7,551 nt of DNA from Pseudomonadota bacterium (GCA_021795795.1 JAJYPA010000407.1:1-7551), one strand, 5' to 3'. Positions 1-6,549 are shown, numbered from the stretch's first letter. Translations and numbers: made by a program. Notes: generated by a model not told the origin, from the letters alone.

Positions 1-1
1 G

Positions 2-142
2 TTAAGAATGGGTGTTTTTGGCTCCTTTCGCAATGGTGTTTTTGGGGGATTCTGGGAGCGGTCTGGGGGCGCGAAAACTATCGCCTTCCAGGATCAGTCG
101 ATAGGCGCCGTGACGTAGCCGATCCAAGGGAAGTTCAAGACC
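2..142 (-). pseudogene. istB: C-terminal remnant of an IS21-family IstB helper ATPase
   Basis: On the minus strand an open frame of 46 codons ends in TAA at 2-4 and is closed upstream by an in-frame TAG at 143-145. It contains LDRLRHGAYRLILEGDSFR, which resembles the C-terminal signature of IstB, the AAA+ helper ATPase of IS21-family transposition (usually ILDRL..., a His/Ala-rich stretch, then GESxRK). The Walker A and B motifs and the rest of the roughly 250-residue protein are missing. What lies upstream in this orientation is not istB but a short linker and a block of 25-bp repeats, so the copy cannot be functional. The tail after DSFR (APRPLPESPKN...) is longer than usual and runs into AT-rich repeat-like DNA. 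The family call rests on a short motif and is moderate. Confidence 0.5.
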
Positions 143-162
143 CTACTGAAGCACTATGTGGG

Positions 163-287
163 TGGAGCCATTACACCGACCCTGAGTTGGCTCCTTTATG
201 CCGACCCGGGACTGGCGCCATTACGCCGCCCCTGAAGTGGCGCCATTATGCCGGCCCCGTTTTGGCGCCATATTGCCGACCCGTGAC
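163..287. repeat. Five tandem 25-bp repeats, probable IS21-type element end
   Basis: Five consecutive 25-bp units begin at 163, 188, 213, 238 and 263. Each opens with TGGCGCC or a close variant (TGGAGCC, TGGCTCC), followed by ATTATGCCGACCC-like sequence and a variable last 4-5 bases. No spacers separate the units. IS21-family elements carry several copies of short repeats at their ends and usually terminate in TG...CA. Here the last unit is followed by A at 288, so the array ends in TGACA, which reads TGTCA from outside. Together with the IstB remnant to the left, this suggests one terminus of an internally deleted IS21-type element. A further related unit (TGGCTCCTTT at 19-28) lies inside the IstB tail. 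Confidence 0.6.
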
Positions 288-288
288 A

Positions 289-706
289 AATGGATTACCG
301 TCATCAATGCTGACCCAGGAAAACATCCATCGCCGTCTTTATTTCTATGGTGGCGGGGTCGGCATGTTGTCTGGTATATTTGGCATTGGCGGTGGATTTC
401 TGATTGTTCCTGCACTGATGCATTCCGTACGTATGCCCCATATTGAACGCCATTGCATCATCCTTGGTAGTGGTTGGTTCTCTAGGTGCTGCCACAGCTG
501 CTAGTTATGCTTTTTCAGGCCTTGTAGACTGGCATATATCTGCTTATTATCTCATTGGCGGCATGTTTGGTGGTTGGCTAGGTGCGCGAACTGCAACACG
601 GCTTGGTGAACGCAAACGAACCCTTAATTATCTTTTTGCCATCATTATTGTAATTGTGGCAATTTATATACTGATCAAGGAAGGATATCACGTTTTTAAA
701 TTTTAG
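289..706 (+). pseudogene. Truncated, frameshifted TauE/SafE-family permease
   Basis: TauE/SafE proteins are membrane permeases of about 250 residues, made of two similar halves and linked to export of sulfite or organosulfonates. Here the first part of the frame (ATG 307 onward) reads SGIFGIGGGFLIVPALM, the glycine-rich motif that opens a TauE half. The frame is then lost, with a stop at 502-504. The expected continuation (LNAIASSLVVVGSLGAA, later VDWHISAYYLIGGMFGGWLG and a final hydrophobic FAIIIVIVAIYILI) resumes one base out of register from about 443 and ends at 706. One extra base between about 436 and 443 explains the shift. The ending and the FLIVPAL wording fit the C-terminal half, and the N-terminal half is absent where the IS-like repeats begin. 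It is judged nonfunctional. A sequencing error could explain the frameshift but not the missing half. Confidence 0.7.
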
Positions 707-770
707 ACATGCTACACCAGATTTTATAAATATTGATCTATCGCAATATTTGACACTGGCCTTGTTCCAT

Positions 771-794
771 AAAAAACCCCGATTTTAAGCGGGG
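771..794 (-). terminator. Rho-independent terminator of the porin gene
   Basis: Read on the minus strand, CCCCG and CGGGG form a 5-bp GC stem (790-794 with 777-781) around an 8-base loop, followed directly by six T (771-776). It lies about 57 bases beyond the porin stop codon and points the right way. The broken permease ends at 706 on the other strand, so the structure sits between convergent units. It has no U-tract for plus-strand transcription. Confidence 0.75.
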
Positions 795-795
795 C

Positions 796-821
796 GAGGA
801 GGGTACACGAGGAGAGTACAC
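796..821. repeat. Tandem 13-bp duplication in the porin 3' UTR
   Basis: GAGGAGGGTACAC (796-808) is followed at once by GAGGAGAGTACAC (809-821), matching at 12 of 13 positions. In the porin transcript these become two GUGUAC-CUCUCCUC/CCCUCCUC blocks between the stop codon and the terminator hairpin. CUCCUC is complementary to a Shine-Dalgarno sequence. On the plus strand the second copy sits 8-9 bases before an ATG at 823 that opens only a 10-codon frame. Confidence 0.65.
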
Positions 822-851
822 CATGAAAAACAGAGCCTGTTGCCGTCCTTA

Positions 852-2180
852 CTAGAACATATAAGTCAGCATGACCCGATTATAGACAAAAGATTGATTT
901 CCTGGATTCAGTCCAATACCGCCGTTGGATATTTCCACACGATCGCGTATAGAAAGGCCTTTTAGATCCTTGAAATTCGCGCCCGGAAAATAGGTTAGAT
1001 CCAGGTAGGCATCATTACTGTTCCCGAAATGGTAAGTATGGTATTCTGCGAATGCAGCCAATAGCAGGAATTCCTTGTTAAAATGCTGCGCCACCTTCAC
1101 TTTCCAGCCATTCCCTGGCCCCATCTCCACCAGTCCGCGGATCATGGAGGTCGTATACAGCGGATCCGTCGCGTAACCTACGGTGTAGGGCGATACGAGT
1201 GCGCCATGACCATACGCGCTTCCCCCCTGCTGGTTTATGGCGTTATAGGCAAAGCTCAGGGTTCCGGCACCAATCCCGGTCTGATAGTGTACGCCACCAA
1301 TGAGTCCGTAGGCCGTTGCGTTTACGTTCCCCAGCAAGGACTGACTGTCGTACTCACGCACAAACTGCCCGCCAACAAATGGGTTGAAACCGGTGCCTGT
1401 TTTGAGGGTATAGTTGGCATCGCCATAGAACATGTTAGCGAACTGGTAGAAATCATAGTACCAGAGTTGCACTTTGGCGCCCATCAGTGCATAAGATGAT
1501 CCGAAGGCCAGCGCCCCGCTTGTCTGGGGAGCCGCCAAGGTTACATTGCCAAATGCGCTGCCACCACCGTAAAGGTTATCCCCGCTGAAGGACACCGGAT
1601 AATACAGGTTGTCCTTATAGTAGTTGGCAGATGTCCGGCTCTTCCAACTGAAGATTCGCATGCCATACAAGTTCAGGTTCTTGATCGGAGAGACCTTTGC
1701 GAAAACGCCCTGGTAGGTTGCGGGCAAAATACGGGAGTCGGAGTTGTTCATCCAGGGGGTGTTGATGATCTGATCTCCAGCACGAACCAGCAGCGTTTTT
1801 GGAATGGCATACTGCAGGTAGGCCTGTCCCAGGGCATTGATAGTTTGACGGGGACCCATGAGGGTGAGATCCGTATAGGGATAAACGGGAGCGTCATTAA
1901 GGTTGTTTGCGCCTAGATCGTTGGCTGTATAGAAGCTAACACCAACACCAAAGCCTCCCAGAAAAGGAGCCGTTTTGATATTTAGGATGCCAGCCAACCC
2001 GAAGAAATTGGCGTTGGGTACATTAGGATCGCCAAAAAGTCGGCTGAAGTAGTCTGAACGTATCTGCCCGTCAATCTTGCTCGCCGCAAAGAATTGACTC
2101 AGGGTTTCCGCCTGCGCAACGGTCCCGGTCAGCGCAAGCGCCATGGCTATTGTGCTTAGCGCGAATCTGGTTTTCTTCAT
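852..2180 (-). CDS. OprD-family outer-membrane porin
   Basis: This 442-residue protein begins with a Sec signal peptide (MKKTRFALSTIAMALALTGTVAQA, predicted cut before ETLSQFF) and ends in Tyr-Met-Phe, the aromatic C-terminus typical of outer-membrane beta-barrels. The mature part is rich in Gly, Asn, Tyr and alternating hydrophobic residues. Near residues 130-160 it carries RAGDQIINTPWMNNSDSRIL and then PATYQGV, which match the OprD signature (GxQ...TP...SDSRLLPQTFQGV). OprD porins form 16- or 18-strand substrate-selective channels for small, often anionic, solutes. The start is fixed by the signal peptide and by a GGAGG (2187-2191) six bases upstream. The gene is divergent from the sulfur operon, so passage of tetrathionate, thiosulfate or a similar anion is an attractive guess, but the sequence does not show the substrate. 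Length is normal for the family. Confidence 0.85.
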   Translation of the reverse strand: MKKTRFALSTIAMALALTGTVAQAETLSQFFAASKIDGQIRSDYFSRLFGDPNVPNANFFGLAGILNIKTAPFLGGFGVGVSFYTANDLGANNLNDAPVYPYTDLTLMGPRQTINALGQAYLQYAIPKTLLVRAGDQIINTPWMNNSDSRILPATYQGVFAKVSPIKNLNLYGMRIFSWKSRTSANYYKDNLYYPVSFSGDNLYGGGSAFGNVTLAAPQTSGALAFGSSYALMGAKVQLWYYDFYQFANMFYGDANYTLKTGTGFNPFVGGQFVREYDSQSLLGNVNATAYGLIGGVHYQTGIGAGTLSFAYNAINQQGGSAYGHGALVSPYTVGYATDPLYTTSMIRGLVEMGPGNGWKVKVAQHFNKEFLLLAAFAEYHTYHFGNSNDAYLDLTYFPGANFKDLKGLSIRDRVEISNGGIGLNPGNQSFVYNRVMLTYMF

Positions 2181-2201
2181 TATCCACCTCCAATAAGAAA
2201 T

Positions 2202-2230
2202 TTATTATGTTGTAATTGGCCTTGTGTAAA
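2202..2230 (-). promoter_or_regulatory. Candidate proximal sigma70 promoter of the porin
   Basis: On the minus strand TTTACA (2225-2230, five of six -35 bases) lies 17 bases before TAATAA (2202-2207), or 15 before the overlapping CATAAT (2204-2209). Transcription would begin only about 15-20 bases before the ATG, leaving just room for the ribosome binding site. This is a sequence match only. Confidence 0.35.
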
Positions 2231-2243
2231 AAATAAATCACCG

Positions 2244-2272
2244 TTATTACCTTATAGGTTGCGAACTTTCAA
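2244..2272 (-). promoter_or_regulatory. Candidate distal sigma70 promoter of the porin
   Basis: On the minus strand TTGAAA (2267-2272) is followed after 17 bases by TAATAA (2244-2249). The -35 is good and the -10 weak. It would give a leader of about 55-60 bases. Either this site or the proximal one could drive the porin. Confidence 0.3.
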
Positions 2273-2282
2273 AACTAAAGTC

Positions 2283-2295
2283 TGGCAGATTGCCA
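2283..2295. promoter_or_regulatory. Inverted repeat TGGCA-GAT-TGCCA, possible operator
   Basis: A perfect 5+3+5 palindrome lies just upstream of the distal porin promoter candidate (-35 at 2267-2272). A dimeric regulator bound here could act on the porin. No family is assigned. Confidence 0.35.
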
Positions 2296-2462
2296 AACCA
2301 GAGCATAACAGGCTATTTTCAGGACGTGTCTGCGACTGCAAATGCTAGCCAAGCAGATAACGGCCCTCCCATCTCCGCGACTTCACGCAACATAGAAACG
2401 GTCAATAAATGAAGCGAGTAAATCGCGCTAAAATCTACAACCTGATGTGAAGATAGCACAAA

Positions 2463-2478
2463 CTTGCGGCATTGCAAG
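2463..2478. promoter_or_regulatory. Inverted repeat CTTGC-N6-GCAAG, possible operator
   Basis: Five-base arms around GGCATT lie in the middle of the divergent control region. The left part, CTTGCGG, recurs at 2614-2620 inside a second, larger inverted repeat, which suggests two sites for one regulator. No transcription factor family can be named from this. Confidence 0.35.
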
Positions 2479-2508
2479 GTCAGATAATATTCTGTATAAA
2501 CATAAGCA

Positions 2509-2542
2509 TAATAGGAAGTTCTATATCATTAATAGGTAATAG
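2509..2542. repeat. Direct repeats TAATAGG spaced 21 bp, plus TAATAG
   Basis: TAATAGG occurs at 2509-2515 and again at 2530-2536, exactly two helical turns apart, followed at once by TAATAG (2537-2542). Same-face spacing of this kind is typical of response-regulator or activator half-sites. It lies about 250 bases upstream of the Tat/DsrE-like gene in an AT-rich stretch, where chance recurrence is more likely. Confidence 0.3.
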
Positions 2543-2610
2543 TCTGCGCGACTGCCACTCTCACCATAGGCATTGTGTACCGCCTTGTTTAACTTATTAG
2601 TTTTCTCCTG

Positions 2611-2643
2611 TTGCTTGCGGGATAGCAGCAGACAATCAAGCAA
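2611..2643. promoter_or_regulatory. Inverted repeat TTGCTTG-N19-CAAGCAA
   Basis: Seven-base perfect arms (2611-2617 and 2637-2643) flank 19 bases. As DNA it could be a pair of regulator half-sites about two and a half turns apart. As RNA it could be a weak hairpin, and the following A-run (2642-2647) is not a U-tract, so it is not a plus-strand terminator. It shares CTTGCGG with the site at 2463. The whole region 2181-2791 shows no coding sequence beyond short random frames. No convincing -35/-10 pair for the operon was found in it. Confidence 0.3.
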
Positions 2644-2791
2644 AAAACTCACCATTAAATATAGTTATATGCCAATAACTTTAATATTACATAATTGCTG
2701 GCCCCAAATTTGTTTTGTTGCTATTTATGCGCTACTTTGTCAATGCTAGCTGTAATTCACTATCTGACCATCCTCTATGGAGGGATTGAGA

Positions 2792-3604
2792 ATGCAAGAC
2801 TTTCGTAATTTGCTGACCCGCAGGGAAGCGATGAAGCGTGCGATGTTAAGTGCAGGTGTGGTAGCGGTAGGCGCGATAGGCGCCAACGCGGGTGCCATGG
2901 CTGCTGGGATGAGCGGAAACCCGGGCAACTTGCTACCGAGCGGATCTGGCACCCTTCAGGAATTGAGCAACCGACTGGCGAAAGCTCCAAGGCGCCGTGA
3001 TTTTAAAACCGTTCCGATGATTCTCACTGACCCGGACCAATGGGACAGCGCGGCGCTGAACGAGGTGCTTCATTATGCGGGAGGCCCTAAACAGGTTTGG
3101 GATAACACCGCCCTGAAAAGCCCGTGGCTCAACCTTATGCGCAATGCCATGAACTGCCAGATATGGTCTTTCAAACACGCCGATTTTCTCTGTGTGTCTG
3201 CCACTCACGGTACGGCGCACTTTGCCCTGTACGATGACTACATCTGGAACAAGTATCTCTCTACGCTTACCAAAGGGAAATGGAAAAGCAACGTATGGCT
3301 GAAAGAGGCCCCCGCTTCCGAAGCTAATCCCACCGACTTTGAGGATTCAAAGGGCGTGTTTTCGCCACATGACAACAGCATAGCGGTGCTGCAGCGGCGA
3401 GGCGCGGTCTTTCTGGCCTGTCACAACGAAGTCTGGGAACTCACCATGGGCCTCCTCAAAAAGGGCATCAACCCAGACCATCTCTCCCACGAGCAAATAG
3501 CGGCGGAATTCACCAACCACCTCATCCCGGGCGCGATCCTCACACCGGGCATCGTGGGTACATTACCGGAATTGGAACTGGCGGGATTTCAGTACGCGAA
3601 ATAA
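2792..3604 (+). CDS. Tat-exported DsrE-like sulfur-oxidation protein
   Basis: The start is ATG 2792, because GGAGGG (2779-2784) sits seven bases before it. An in-frame ATG at 2777 overlaps that binding site and is less likely. The 270-residue product opens with a twin-arginine signal (LTRREAMKRAML at residues 8-19, then a hydrophobic Ala/Gly/Val stretch to AMAAG near 39), so it is probably exported folded, perhaps with a cofactor or partner. The C-terminal part (about 196-270) includes AVLQRRGAVFLACHNEVWEL, then NPDHLSHE, NHLIPGAILTPGI and the ending AGFQYAK. This resembles periplasmic proteins with a DsrE/F-like fold, and Cys210 sits where such proteins often carry a sulfur-binding cysteine. 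Cys122 and Cys134 are the other two cysteines. It is first in the operon, 19 bases before the propeller gene. A sulfane-sulfur carrier or partner of the hydrolase is inferred. The export signal is firm; the fold assignment is moderate. Confidence 0.7.
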   Translation: MQDFRNLLTRREAMKRAMLSAGVVAVGAIGANAGAMAAGMSGNPGNLLPSGSGTLQELSNRLAKAPRRRDFKTVPMILTDPDQWDSAALNEVLHYAGGPKQVWDNTALKSPWLNLMRNAMNCQIWSFKHADFLCVSATHGTAHFALYDDYIWNKYLSTLTKGKWKSNVWLKEAPASEANPTDFEDSKGVFSPHDNSIAVLQRRGAVFLACHNEVWELTMGLLKKGINPDHLSHEQIAAEFTNHLIPGAILTPGIVGTLPELELAGFQYAK

Positions 3605-3623
3605 CGTCTTTTTCGAGGTGGTC

Positions 3624-4976
3624 ATGCAACGCAAAAAGATACCTATCACCGCGATAGTCATGGCTCTCTCCGGCCTGTGCACCATCACCGCACAGGCCGG
3701 TTCGGAGCAGACGCCCCAGCAATGGACCACATACGCCATGGAGGCCGGTCACAACGCCTATTATGTATCGGCGTTTCCGTCCGTGTCCTGGACCTTCATG
3801 GTGCCCGGCAGCAATGAAATCAATCGACAGGTGGTGCGTAGCGTAACGACCATACGGGACCTCGTAGGCTTCCCCATTGGGGTTGCCGTTGCCCGTGGCA
3901 CGGTCTATGCGTCTAACGACAACGGCTATCTCTATGCCCTGAACGCGCACAATGGGCACCTGTTATGGAGTGTCAACGCCTACAATCAGCTCATGTCCAC
4001 TCCCATCGTGGCCCAGGCCGGCAGTCATGAAATGGTTTATGTGGGCGCAGGTAACTCGGTTTTCGCCTATAGTCATGCCCAACTTTTCGGCGCGTCCGGC
4101 GCCCAGGTCATTCGTGGCACGGATGTGTCGGCAATAGAGGCCTTCAATGGACAAACTGGCCAACGTGAATGGGTCTTTCACACGAAGGGCGAAGACATGC
4201 CTACCCCGACTTATGTAGACGGCAAATTGATCTTTGGCAATGGCGACGGTCACATCTACGCCTTGAATGCCCAAAATGGCACGGTGCTGTGGAAGACTGC
4301 CATTCATTCTTTTGTCAGCATGTCGTCGGCCACTCCCGCGGACGGCGGTCGTGTCATTGTCATGGGCGGCACGCACCCCAGCCGGATTTACGCGGTGAAC
4401 AGTTCCTCTGGCAAGTTGCTGTGGACGGTGCATCCTGAGGATATCTTCTCCAGTAGCGGGGGGGACGGTACTTGGGCGGCCCAAGGCAACATCGTGGCCG
4501 GACAGATAGAAATACGCCGCCCCAACCAGGCAAAACGGATGTCCTCTTCGGAGGAATTAGCCATCAACGCCCAAAATGGTCGCATTCTATGGACGCGATT
4601 GCTGGGCTCTGGAAAGACTCCGCCTCGTAACAAGGATGCGGTTCCAGATATCGCCGATGGTATGGTCTACACGGGAAGCCCGGTTACACACAACGAATAC
4701 GCCATCAATCTGCAGAACGGCAACGTTCTCTGGCAGGCGCATCTCCCGGCAGGGATGAAGGCGGCGCCTTTGGTAGTGGGGAAGTGGGTAATTCAGCCTA
4801 CCGGGAGCGGCGCCATTTGCACATTGAATCGCCAAGGGGGGGTGTTAACTCATATATACCATAATCGCTCCGGCGGTTTTGGCCCCCAAAATGGGGTGTT
4901 GATCGGGAAAACCTATTTCATCGGCTCCAATGCCGGATACATGGAAGCTATTCCATTACACGAGATTGTGGGTTGA
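3624..4976 (+). CDS. tetH: Tetrathionate hydrolase-like PQQ-type beta-propeller
   Basis: This secreted protein probably hydrolyses tetrathionate in the acidic periplasm or on the cell surface, as the related Acidithiobacillus enzymes do, giving thiosulfate, sulfur and sulfate. ATG 3624 is chosen because GAGGTGG (3615-3621) precedes it; a GTG at 3618 lies inside that site. The 450 residues begin with a Sec signal (MQRKKIPITAIVMALSGLCTITAQA, cut before GSEQTPQQW). At least seven propeller repeats of the form YALNAxNGxxLW follow, near residues 101-118, 170-187, 209-228, 254-271, 311-327, 358-375 and 396-413. The family aspartate reported as catalytic could be Asp281 in SGGDGTWAAQG, but this was not aligned. 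The known enzyme is nearly 500 residues, so this copy is about 10% shorter and could be a paralog with another substrate. The neighbouring DoxDA and DsrE-like genes support a sulfur-oxyanion role. Other PQQ-propeller functions (quinoprotein dehydrogenase, BamB-like) fit the context less well. Confidence 0.75.
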   Translation: MQRKKIPITAIVMALSGLCTITAQAGSEQTPQQWTTYAMEAGHNAYYVSAFPSVSWTFMVPGSNEINRQVVRSVTTIRDLVGFPIGVAVARGTVYASNDNGYLYALNAHNGHLLWSVNAYNQLMSTPIVAQAGSHEMVYVGAGNSVFAYSHAQLFGASGAQVIRGTDVSAIEAFNGQTGQREWVFHTKGEDMPTPTYVDGKLIFGNGDGHIYALNAQNGTVLWKTAIHSFVSMSSATPADGGRVIVMGGTHPSRIYAVNSSSGKLLWTVHPEDIFSSSGGDGTWAAQGNIVAGQIEIRRPNQAKRMSSSEELAINAQNGRILWTRLLGSGKTPPRNKDAVPDIADGMVYTGSPVTHNEYAINLQNGNVLWQAHLPAGMKAAPLVVGKWVIQPTGSGAICTLNRQGGVLTHIYHNRSGGFGPQNGVLIGKTYFIGSNAGYMEAIPLHEIVG

Positions 4977-4990
4977 CTGTCTGATGAGTA

Positions 4991-5007
4991 ACCCGATGAG
5001 ATTGGGT
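4991..5007 (+). other. Intra-operon hairpin after the propeller gene
   Basis: ACCCGAT (4991-4997) and ATTGGGT (5001-5007) form a 7-bp stem with one G-U pair around a GAG loop, about 15 bases after the stop codon. No U-tract follows, so it is not a normal terminator. It could protect the upstream message or set the ratio of the propeller to DoxDA. The rest of the 134-base gap to the next gene shows no coding frame. Confidence 0.4.
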
Positions 5008-5110
5008 GCAGATTCGGGAATACCACACCGCGCCTCCCCACTCCGACGGAAAACACGACCGACCTGGCTAGAGCATCACCCATCTTTTAGATATTAAGGG
5101 GGAGACCATC

Positions 5111-6193
5111 ATGACAAGTACCATGTCCGACACGGACGCAAAAGCACCTGCGGATCGCAGCTGGCGACTCGCCGCCATTGCCCTGCTCGCAGTTCGCTTC
5201 GTCCAGGGGTGGATTTACTGGGGCGGTGGCACCCGACGCTTCATCTATGGTCCGCAAAAACTGGATGTACACGGCCATTGGATGGCCTACAAGTTCCAGA
5301 CGGCCATGCCAGGCGCATTGCTCGGCACGGACCATCTGGTGGCTTTTCTGTTGCATCATTTCACTCTGCTCTACGCCGGCGTGATCATCTTCAGCGCCGT
5401 CGAGATGATTGCCGGTTTCATGCTCATCGTCGGTCTCTACACCCGCTTGGCAGCGGTGGCTACCATCGGCCTGTCTTTCCTGCTGATGTTGCTCTTCGGC
5501 TGGCAGGGCGCCACCTGTATCGACGAATGGACCATGGCGTCCTCCAATTTTGCTATGGGTATCACTCTGGTATTGGCAGGATCCGGGGCCTACTCGGTGG
5601 ATAACTGGCTCTTGGCGCGCAAGCCGAGCCTGGTCAATAGCGGCCTGTTCCGCTGGCTGGGAGGTAGCCTGCCTCTGCCCTTGAGCGATGGCGCATTCAA
5701 AAAACTAGCACTGGGTTTGTTTTGGATTGCGGTGGTCTTCATCGTTGCCACCTACAGTTATTACCGCGGTTCGGTCATTACTCCTTTCCATGGTGGCCCG
5801 GTAAGCCCATCCAAGCACCACTGGAAATTAGATCATGGCGTCCTACAGAACGATGGCAGCATAAAATTTCATGCCTATGTCAATGCTGGCGTGGCCGCGG
5901 AACCATCGAATGTGCTCGAAGCTGTGCTGGTGGACAGTAAAAATGGAAAAGTGGTGGAGAGGTGGGATAGCGCTGCTCTATCTTCCTTGCCAAAAAGCGC
6001 TTTTGTGAATGATTTTGCTTACCAGCAAATTCACGCTGGGAAATTTGGGATCACCGGACCTGTCGGTGCGCAAGCCATGATCCATCTCCCTCAAACGACT
6101 CAGAATATGGCACTATTGCCGCAGAGCACCTACATCTTGCAACTTGAATCGGTGAATGGGCACATCTGGAGGGTGGACCTGCAGGGGCACTAG
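5111..6193 (+). CDS. doxDA: Thiosulfate:quinone oxidoreductase, DoxD-DoxA fusion
   Basis: The 360-residue membrane protein oxidises thiosulfate to tetrathionate and passes electrons to the quinone pool. In Acidianus the two subunits DoxD and DoxA are separate; in Acidithiobacillus-type bacteria they are fused, as here. The DoxD part has hydrophobic helices near residues 18-37, 85-109, 112-131, 145-160 and 198-216, with the family-like GGGTRRFIYGPQKLD stretch near 38-52. The DoxA part (about 217-360) follows the last helix as a soluble, beta-rich domain containing HHWKLDHG, VLVDSKNGKVV and a C-terminal ILQLESVNGHIWRVDL. GGGGGAG (5098-5104) lies six bases before ATG 5111, so this start is preferred over ATG 5123. 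The gene follows the propeller by 134 bases on the same strand. Pairing with a tetrathionate hydrolase makes a thiosulfate-tetrathionate cycle. The length is normal and no defect is seen. Confidence 0.88.
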   Translation: MTSTMSDTDAKAPADRSWRLAAIALLAVRFVQGWIYWGGGTRRFIYGPQKLDVHGHWMAYKFQTAMPGALLGTDHLVAFLLHHFTLLYAGVIIFSAVEMIAGFMLIVGLYTRLAAVATIGLSFLLMLLFGWQGATCIDEWTMASSNFAMGITLVLAGSGAYSVDNWLLARKPSLVNSGLFRWLGGSLPLPLSDGAFKKLALGLFWIAVVFIVATYSYYRGSVITPFHGGPVSPSKHHWKLDHGVLQNDGSIKFHAYVNAGVAAEPSNVLEAVLVDSKNGKVVERWDSAALSSLPKSAFVNDFAYQQIHAGKFGITGPVGAQAMIHLPQTTQNMALLPQSTYILQLESVNGHIWRVDLQGH

Positions 6194-6294
6194 TAGATAG
6201 TCATGTGAATCACCACTTTTATGGGGTTATTCTGAGTGGATATCATCGGTAGCTGTTTGTTCACCATAACAGATTTAAGCATGAGGAAACAAAG

Positions 6295-6525
6295 ATGACG
6301 ATAAATCGCATTGTTAGTAGTTTTGCAGGTTTTATGATTCTCCTGAGCTTGACATTTGCCCAAATTTCTGGACAAATTCATCTGCAGCATGTGAGCTGGT
6401 TATGGTTAACCACATTTGTTGGCATCAACCTGTTTCAAATGGGTTTCACTGGTTTTTGCCCGCTAGCTAGATTGCTGCGTCGTATGGGTATTAAAGGGGA
6501 TACCAGCACATCCTGCCAAGTCTAA
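6295..6525 (+). CDS. Small DUF2892-like inner-membrane protein
   Basis: This 76-residue protein has two hydrophobic segments (about 5-23 and 33-52) followed by FTGFCPLARLLRRMGIK, the Cys-Pro motif and basic tail of the DUF2892/YgaP-type membrane domain. In YgaP of Escherichia coli that domain is fused to a rhodanese; here a rhodanese is encoded separately just downstream. GAGG (6283-6286) lies eight bases before ATG 6295. It may anchor or serve as partner to the rhodanese, with Cys55 a possible sulfur or redox site. That role is inferred. The DNA is more AT-rich than doxDA. Confidence 0.65.
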   Translation: MTINRIVSSFAGFMILLSLTFAQISGQIHLQHVSWLWLTTFVGINLFQMGFTGFCPLARLLRRMGIKGDTSTSCQV

Positions 6526-6549
6526 AACGAGCTTACTTATGTTTTTCCG

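Noticed and set aside
163..287. CRISPR-like array
   Set aside because: The 25-bp units are directly adjacent with no unique spacers, and no cas gene is near.
187..306. Start of the permease frame at ATG 187
   Set aside because: The first 40 codons are a translation of the 25-bp repeat array and resemble no protein. The homologous sequence begins after 288.
823..855. Ten-codon frame (MKNRACCRPY) after a good GAGGAG site
   Set aside because: It overlaps the end of the porin on the opposite strand, is very short, and the GAGGAG belongs to the 13-bp duplication. There is no support for translation.
1083..1499. Plus-strand open frame of 138 codons inside the porin
   Set aside because: It is a shadow of the porin gene, which has a signal peptide, family motifs and proper ends.
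2181..2791. Sigma-54 promoter or the known tetH two-component operator
   Set aside because: I looked for TGGCAC-N5-TTGC and for tandem ACACCTGTT-type repeats described for a related species and saw no convincing match.
3540..3959. Minus-strand open frame of 139 codons overlapping the propeller gene
   Set aside because: It lies opposite a strongly supported coding sequence and resembles no family.
3963..4484. Minus-strand open frame of 173 codons inside the propeller gene
   Set aside because: It is antisense to a repeat-rich coding region, with no ribosome site and no recognisable motif.
6281..6298. Five-codon leader frame overlapping the DUF2892 start
   Set aside because: Its ATG lies just before the GAGG ribosome site of the next gene, and such a short frame occurs easily by chance.
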